From assembly GCA_036339395.1 (NCBI GenBank), contig JAYZBD010000007.1, positions 1-24,979 on the forward strand: a stretch of 24,979 bases of DNA, in the 5' to 3' direction. The notes below the pieces were generated by a model. It was not told where the DNA came from, ran no database searches, and saw only the letters and a list, made by a program, of their open reading frames with translations. Positions 20,947-24,979 of this stretch are shown in pieces. This stretch comes from SP202 sp036339395 (GTDB lineage Bacteria > Planctomycetota > Phycisphaerae > Phycisphaerales > SM1A02). Every line of letters starts with the position of its first letter. The stretch's first letter is position 1. Made by a program: the position numbers and the translations under genes.

Positions 20947-22512
20947 GTGACCGAAACCCGCTCCATTACGACTCCAATCTACTATGTCAACGCGCATCCG
21001 CACATCGGGCATGTCTATACCAGCACCGTCTGTGACGTCTACGCCCGGTTCGAGCGGTTTCTCGGCCGGGATGTCTTCTTCCTCACCGGGACGGATGAGC
21101 ATGGGCAGAAGGTGGAAACATCGGCTCTTGAGCAGGGCATCGAACCGCGGGAACTGGCAGACAGGAACGCCGCCGTCTTTCGGGAGGTTCTTGACCTCTT
21201 TTCCATCTCGAATGACGACTTCATCCGGACAACGGATACCCACCACGAGGAGCAGGTGCAGTCCTTCGTACAGCAGCTCATCGATCGTGACGCGATCTAC
21301 CTCGGTGAGTTCGAGGGCTGGTACGACAAGGGCCAGGAGGAGTATTACACGGAGACCAAGGCTCGTGAACTCGAGTACAAGTCCCCCGTCAGCGGACAGG
21401 ATCTCATTCGAGCTACGGAACAGAACTACTATTTCCGACTCAGCTCCTTCCAGGATCGAATCGAGCAGCTGTACAGGGATGAGCCCGGTTTCGTGCGACC
21501 CGAGGCACGTCGGAATGAAATGCTCGGCAGGCTGAAGGAAGGGCTCAACGATGTTCCAATCAGTCGAACGAACTTCACATGGGGTATTCCTGTTCCAGGC
21601 AATGAAGAGCATGTCATCTATGTCTGGATCGATGCTCTTTTCAACTATGTAACAGCGCTCGGACTCGCTTCTGATGATGAGAGTGGTGAAGACAGGAGTC
21701 GATTCTGGCCGGCTGATTACCACGTAGTCGGCAAGGAGATTCTCTGGTTTCACTCGGTGATCTGGCCAGCAATCCTGATGGCGCTGGAACTTCCATTGCC
21801 TCGTTGCATCTACGCGCATTCATTCTGGATCAGTGAAGGACAGAAGATGTCCAAATCGCTGGGCAATTTCATCGACCTTGAGTCACTCCAGGGGTATTCC
21901 GACAAGTATGGGCAGGATGCACTGCGATGGTACCTGGTTACACAGGGGCCTCTTGGCTCTACGGACGCGGATTTCTCCCGCCAGCACTTTCACGATGTCT
22001 ACACGACGGACCTTGTGAACACGATCGGCAATTGCACGAGCCGTGTTTCGGCAATGATCGGCAAGTATTTCGGAGGCCTCGTGCCTGCAGATCCCGATGC
22101 ATCTTCCGATGGATGGGCGGAAGCCGTAACCGTTCTTGTCGAGTCCAGCATCGCATCCATGGAGGACTTCGATCTTGTCGGTTCATGTAACAAGGCAATG
22201 GCCATCATCCGTCGAGTTGATGGGTACATCAACGAGAAGGAGCCGTTCAAACTGGCAAAGGATCCGGAGGCGATGCCGGAGGTCGGCGCCATCCTCTACC
22301 GGTGTACAGAGGCTCTTCGAATAGCCTCCTGTCTCCTTGCGGCAGTCATTCCGGAACGCATGGAGGCACTCTGGTCTGCCTGGAATCTCGAGATCGATCC
22401 ATTGCGAGGCGATCTCATGACGAGCACCACCTGGGGCGGGCTTGCCGCAGGGATGAAGGTCGAGAAGGTTGCCCTCTTCCCACGGCTTGAACAGGACACT
22501 TCCGCGGACTGA
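20947..22512 (+). CDS. metG: Methionyl-tRNA synthetase
   Basis: The 521-residue product (GTG start) has the class I signatures HIGH (residues 19-22 in NAHPHIGHVY) and KMSKS (residues 300-304 in EGQKMSKSLGN), plus TGTDEHGQKVE, EGWYDKGQEEYYTE and GKEILWFHSVIWPAILMAL. It charges tRNA-Met with methionine. The insertion between the catalytic halves is short with no Cys knuckle, so it belongs to the zinc-free group. The C-terminal Trbp111-like tRNA-binding domain is absent, as is usual for the ~500-residue form. A likely leaderless start, with TATACT 8 nt upstream, is discussed separately. It is divergent from the secreted TPR gene and converges on a small ORF. Confidence 0.97.
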   Translation: MTETRSITTPIYYVNAHPHIGHVYTSTVCDVYARFERFLGRDVFFLTGTDEHGQKVETSALEQGIEPRELADRNAAVFREVLDLFSISNDDFIRTTDTHHEEQVQSFVQQLIDRDAIYLGEFEGWYDKGQEEYYTETKARELEYKSPVSGQDLIRATEQNYYFRLSSFQDRIEQLYRDEPGFVRPEARRNEMLGRLKEGLNDVPISRTNFTWGIPVPGNEEHVIYVWIDALFNYVTALGLASDDESGEDRSRFWPADYHVVGKEILWFHSVIWPAILMALELPLPRCIYAHSFWISEGQKMSKSLGNFIDLESLQGYSDKYGQDALRWYLVTQGPLGSTDADFSRQHFHDVYTTDLVNTIGNCTSRVSAMIGKYFGGLVPADPDASSDGWAEAVTVLVESSIASMEDFDLVGSCNKAMAIIRRVDGYINEKEPFKLAKDPEAMPEVGAILYRCTEALRIASCLLAAVIPERMEALWSAWNLEIDPLRGDLMTSTTWGGLAAGMKVEKVALFPRLEQDTSAD

Positions 22513-22513
22513 T

Positions 22514-22783
22514 TCAGGCTGTCAGATCGACGCGCCTCAGAACAGGCGTTTCCACCCGTTGGACTTCGTTTTCACGCTGTCTCGATGTCTTCCGCGAGTT
22601 ACCAACCAGTTTCTGGCTGGCCTCTGCCAGGTCAACATGGTCGATGCCTTCCTGGGCGAGATTGACACTCCGTTCGGATTCCCCGGCTCTTGAATCTGCC
22701 CGGGCCTTCTTGCGAAATGCGAAGATCCTGGCATGTGCTGCCTGGATCAACGATGAGGTCATGGATGCGGGAAGCAGGCTCAT
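22514..22783 (-). CDS. Small hypothetical protein, 89 residues
   Basis: The product has a short start (MSLLPASMTSSLIQAAHARIFA), a helical charged middle ('KKARADSRAGESERSVNLAQEGIDHVDLAEASQKL') and the ending RRVDLTA. The composition looks like a real helical protein, but no domain is recognised and there is no Shine-Dalgarno. Its stop is 1 bp from the convergent metG stop. A hairpin, CGCCT-N6-AGGCG (22533-22548), lies in its last codons and could serve metG on the other strand. It may follow psd in an operon (54-bp gap). Confidence 0.5.
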   Translation of the reverse strand: MSLLPASMTSSLIQAAHARIFAFRKKARADSRAGESERSVNLAQEGIDHVDLAEASQKLVGNSRKTSRQRENEVQRVETPVLRRVDLTA

Positions 22784-22837
22784 GTGAGTTGTATCGACAA
22801 TCCGACACCAGGAAGTCGAACTGAACAGGTAATCAAC

Positions 22838-23518
22838 TCACCCCTTCCCGGGCAGCAGGGCAATGATCGTCTTCCCGCCTTTTACCTTGTCTCCGACCTC
22901 AACCCCCACCTGTACATCTTCGGGCCTGGGAAGGATGAGTTCAGTTGTAGAACCAAACTTGATCATGCCCCACTTCCGCCCCTGGATGAGCCGGTCACCC
23001 TTGACCAGTGGACAGACGATGCAACGGGCGATCATTCCTGAAACCTGTCGCATGCCGAAGAATTCACCACTGGGGAACTTGAGAAGGATGACATTCGACT
23101 CGTTGACCCTGGCGGATTCCGGCGTCTGTGCATTGAGAAACATGCCCTTCCTGTAGATCGTCCCCGTCACGGTTGCATCGCACGGCGCGCGATTGATGTG
23201 GACATTCAGCACGCTGAGGAAGATTCGGAGAATCACAGCGGCATTTCCATCGGTCGCCTCATGGCTGTCTACGTATTCGATGGCGGAGACGACACCATCC
23301 GCGGGGGACAACATGCTTCCCGGAGCAAGGTTCTTTGGTATCCGGCGAATGGGATCCCGGAAAAAGGCCGCGATGACAAACCAGCCCAGTGCTACCGGCC
23401 CGGCAAGGATCCAGCCGGGAAAGGGGAGCCAATCGCCAGCCAGGAACAGTGGCACCAGGAGGAGTGCCACGATCGTGGCGATTCCCCATTCTCGTATTCC
23501 ATATTTCGTCAGAGGCAT
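22838..23518 (-). CDS. psd: Phosphatidylserine decarboxylase proenzyme (short family)
   Basis: From ATG 23518 the product has 226 residues. Two hydrophobic segments lie near the N-terminus (about residues 11-27 and 34-53). The catalytic part follows, with LSPADGVVSAIEYV, IFLSVLNVHINRAP, the conserved 'VGATVVGSI'-like block seen here as CDATVTGTIYRKG, and the cleavage motif FGSTTELILP (Ser190). Autocleavage before that Ser would make the pyruvoyl cofactor. It decarboxylates phosphatidylserine to phosphatidylethanolamine at the inner membrane. Length and the GST motif fit the short PSD-A-type family. Upstream codons in the long frame (to 23662) overlap the preceding gene and are rejected. It lies 19 bp downstream of the HTH-membrane gene. 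pssA is not in the window. Confidence 0.92.
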   Translation of the reverse strand: MPLTKYGIREWGIATIVALLLVPLFLAGDWLPFPGWILAGPVALGWFVIAAFFRDPIRRIPKNLAPGSMLSPADGVVSAIEYVDSHEATDGNAAVILRIFLSVLNVHINRAPCDATVTGTIYRKGMFLNAQTPESARVNESNVILLKFPSGEFFGMRQVSGMIARCIVCPLVKGDRLIQGRKWGMIKFGSTTELILPRPEDVQVGVEVGDKVKGGKTIIALLPGKG

Positions 23519-23537
23519 GCTGCCCTCGCCTGCGGTC

Positions 23538-24509
23538 TTATTCGGAGGCGCGGCCGATGAACATGCCTGCAAGGATGGCAAGGATGGCGACACCAGCCAG
23601 GCCACCAGTCCACATCCAGAGTCCTTCGGCAATAGTGATTGCCAGGGCTGAGGTTGTTCCACTGACCTGAACGGTGAGGATGATCAACAGCACCACGAGT
23701 GCGACAATGCCGCCGATGGCAGCTCCTACGCCGAGGCCTGAACCAGCGCCATCGTAGGATTCCTGCATCATGAAGGACCCGGCGGCAGAGGGCATTGCCC
23801 GACCTGTCGACGGAGCTGAGGCACCTGCAACAGCGGTATCGTCCGGAGCAGAGGCTTCAAAGAGCCCGGATGCGTTCGCTGGAATTTCAAACTGATCATC
23901 GTCACTTGTATAGACCTCTTCAAGGAGTTCGGCCCCGAGTGAAGTGTCATCGGATTCCCTGGTCAAGTCGAGGAGGCCCGATCCTGAACCGACTGTTTCA
24001 AGTGTCAGGTCATCGTCGACACCATCGCCAACGCGAGTCTCGGCAGCATCGTCCTCTCCGCCAGCCATGTCCGCTCCCGTATCGAAAGCCGACAGTCCGG
24101 CAGCGCTGCCCGTGTCGCCAAGGTCTATGCCGCTTCCGCCAGTCAAGCCAAGTTCACTGGAGGCGGCCCCAAGTTCCGGTTCACCTGGTGCATGTGGCGT
24201 GGAAGGAGTTGGCACGGGAGTTCCGGCACTGCCATCACCTGCATTGGAAAGGCCGATTTCACTCTCGACTCCACCGGAGAGGTCCATGCCACTTCCATCA
24301 AATCCAGACGCACCGGAGAGGTCGACAATGACATCTCCCGACTCCTCATCGACACCGGCAAGCAGGTTGATCTGTTCCACTCGGAATACGAGTTCCTCCT
24401 TGTCACGGAACTCCTGGAGTTGCCCGCTGCTGACCATCTCCCGGACTTCATCCTCGGTCTTGCCGAGTTTTTCACAGACTTCCTGGAGGGTGTAGAACAT
24501 CTTGTCCAT
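23538..24509 (-). CDS. HTH-domain protein with acidic linker and two C-terminal membrane helices
   Basis: The 323-residue product has an N-terminal MerR/excisionase-like helix-turn-helix (about residues 4-50, FYTLQEVCEKLGKTEDEVREM and the wing-like 'LQEFRDKEELVFRVEQINLL'). A long Gly/Ser/Asp-rich acidic linker (about 52-258) follows, containing a sharply conserved-looking stretch LLDLTRESDDTSLGAELL (179-196). Two membrane helices are at about 261-283 and 298-319. The HTH would face the cytoplasm. I recall similar planctomycete proteins carrying the same LLDLTRESDD block, but no function is known to me. GGAG lies 7 nt before the ATG. psd follows after 19 bp, so co-transcription is likely and suggests a link to membrane lipid synthesis or surface stress. 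Confidence 0.8.
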   Translation of the reverse strand: MDKMFYTLQEVCEKLGKTEDEVREMVSSGQLQEFRDKEELVFRVEQINLLAGVDEESGDVIVDLSGASGFDGSGMDLSGGVESEIGLSNAGDGSAGTPVPTPSTPHAPGEPELGAASSELGLTGGSGIDLGDTGSAAGLSAFDTGADMAGGEDDAAETRVGDGVDDDLTLETVGSGSGLLDLTRESDDTSLGAELLEEVYTSDDDQFEIPANASGLFEASAPDDTAVAGASAPSTGRAMPSAAGSFMMQESYDGAGSGLGVGAAIGGIVALVVLLIILTVQVSGTTSALAITIAEGLWMWTGGLAGVAILAILAGMFIGRASE

Positions 24510-24573
24510 GCGGGGGCTCCGTTGTTCGATGCGTGTGGCGAAGGGAGGTCAAGTCGCCTTGTTCAGTCGCTCA

Positions 24574-24587
24574 CACGACGTGTCGTG
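24574..24587. promoter_or_regulatory. Inverted repeat upstream of HTH-membrane gene
   Basis: CACGAC (24574-24579) and GTCGTG (24582-24587) form an exact dyad with a GT spacer, about 65 bp upstream of the HTH-membrane gene start. TTGACC (minus strand, closer to the gene) is a weak -35-like element. The dyad could be an operator, perhaps for autoregulation, but there is no direct evidence. Confidence 0.3.
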
Positions 24588-24668
24588 GAACACTTCACGG
24601 TACCCAATTCAAGCAGGCCGGGCAAGCAAACCTGCCCTTTTGCACATTGAGATCCTCCCTTCAGCATC

Positions 24669-24691
24669 CCTGGCCATCCCTCAAGGCCAGG
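24669..24691 (-). repeat. Perfect 7-bp-stem hairpin between small membrane protein and HTH gene
   Basis: CCTGGCC (24669-24675) and GGCCAGG (24685-24691) pair exactly with a 9-nt loop, about 80 bp after the stop at 24772 on the minus strand. No T tract follows. It could be a weak terminator or RNA-stability element. The rest of 24510-24771 shows no gene I can support. Confidence 0.4.
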
Positions 24692-24771
24692 CATGGGCAT
24701 TCTCCATGGCAGCAGCGAGAGGCCGTCTCGAGCCCTCCTGCGGGGCCAGGGGCCTCCCTGCGACGTCCTCC

Positions 24772-24979
24772 TCAATCCCGGGAGGAGTTGGTTGGACGAA
24801 CGAGGTAGAACGTACCAGCCCCGAGCAGCCCCATGGGTACGAGTATGCCGAGTCCGAATGCCAGCCACGGTGCGTGTTCAAGCCACGGGGCTGCATAGAG
24901 ACCGGTGGTCTCGGCCCCGCTTCCACCATCAGAAGTCGAGATCGTCATGACTGGGGATGCAGATCGCTCAGTACCCCAG
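24772..24979 (-). CDS. Small or partial membrane protein, runs off window end
   Basis: A frame open from the window end to a TGA at 24772-24774 encodes at least 68 residues. Near its C-terminus is a convincing hydrophobic segment, 'WLAFGLGILVPMGLLGAGTF', followed by the short tail YLVRPTNSSRD. An ATG at 24948 would give a 59-residue protein (MTISTSDGGSGAETTGLYAAPW...), but the frame continues upstream without a stop, so this may instead be the C-terminus of a larger protein. No Shine-Dalgarno precedes 24948. It would lie upstream of the HTH-membrane gene and psd on the same strand, separated by 262 bp. Confidence 0.4.
   Translation of the reverse strand, partial: WGTERSASPVMTISTSDGGSGAETTGLYAAPWLEHAPWLAFGLGILVPMGLLGAGTFYLVRPTNSSRD

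Noticed and set aside
22533..22548. CGCCT-N6-AGGCG hairpin as the metG terminator
   Set aside because: Short stem, only three T after it, and it lies inside the probable small gene on the other strand; left as a possibility in that entry.
24620..24641. GGGCA...TGCCCTTTT as an intrinsic terminator on the plus strand
   Set aside because: No plus-strand gene ends nearby, and the stem is only 5 bp.
1..24979. Defence system, prophage, integron or CRISPR array
   Set aside because: No integrase, transposase, nuclease/effector pair, repeat-spacer array or tRNA-adjacent direct repeat was seen; the genes are largely housekeeping.

Overview
This window looks like chromosomal DNA from a moderately GC-rich Gram-negative bacterium, most likely a member of the Planctomycetota, and Phycisphaerae-like by overall feel. 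That placement is inferred from gene content. It rests on Ser/Thr kinases (one carrying a beta-propeller), an FHA-histidine kinase, several TPR lipoproteins, and an HTH-plus-membrane protein with an LLDLTRESDDTSLGAELL stretch that I associate with planctomycete proteins. No rRNA, tRNA, CRISPR, insertion sequence or phage gene is visible. Coding density is high and no gap reaches 300 bp.

Layout. 1-2520 (+): the 3' end of a transketolase, a TPR lipoprotein, queF and rdgB. 2492-5345 (-): purM, then an outer-membrane-barrel-like protein, then a YaeI-type metallophosphoesterase, read right to left as a likely operon. 5378-6763 (+): a small two-helix membrane protein and sucD. 6772-8739 (-): holA followed by a lipoprotein. 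8800-12897 (+): FHA-histidine kinase, two tandem clpP genes, two lipoproteins and a membrane-anchored amidase_2-fold protein. 13022-16253 (+): two Ser/Thr kinases and a BFD-like [2Fe-2S] protein. 16264-17180 (-): a hypothetical protein and a stand-alone protein resembling the LigD 3'-phosphoesterase domain. 17261-18882 (+): a TPR lipoprotein overlapping an ArsR-methyltransferase fusion. 18885-20801 (-): a secreted TPR protein. 20947-22512 (+): metG. 22514-24979 (-): a small hypothetical protein, a phosphatidylserine decarboxylase, an HTH/two-helix membrane protein and the end of a small membrane protein.

Most genes are housekeeping: DNA replication, purine and queuosine synthesis, nucleotide sanitation, TCA cycle, translation, proteolysis and phospholipid synthesis. 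The points most worth following up are residue-level departures in otherwise recognisable proteins. The second ClpP has Asn in place of the catalytic Asp. The amidase-fold protein has Ser where the third zinc ligand should be, and sits just upstream of a non-RD kinase and a transmembrane propeller kinase. A DNA-binding-like domain is tethered to the membrane beside psd. I see no defence island or mobile system. The kinase/amidase neighbourhood is the best candidate for an undescribed signalling unit, but that is a hypothesis. All start sites, promoters and functions are read by eye from the sequence without alignment searches.
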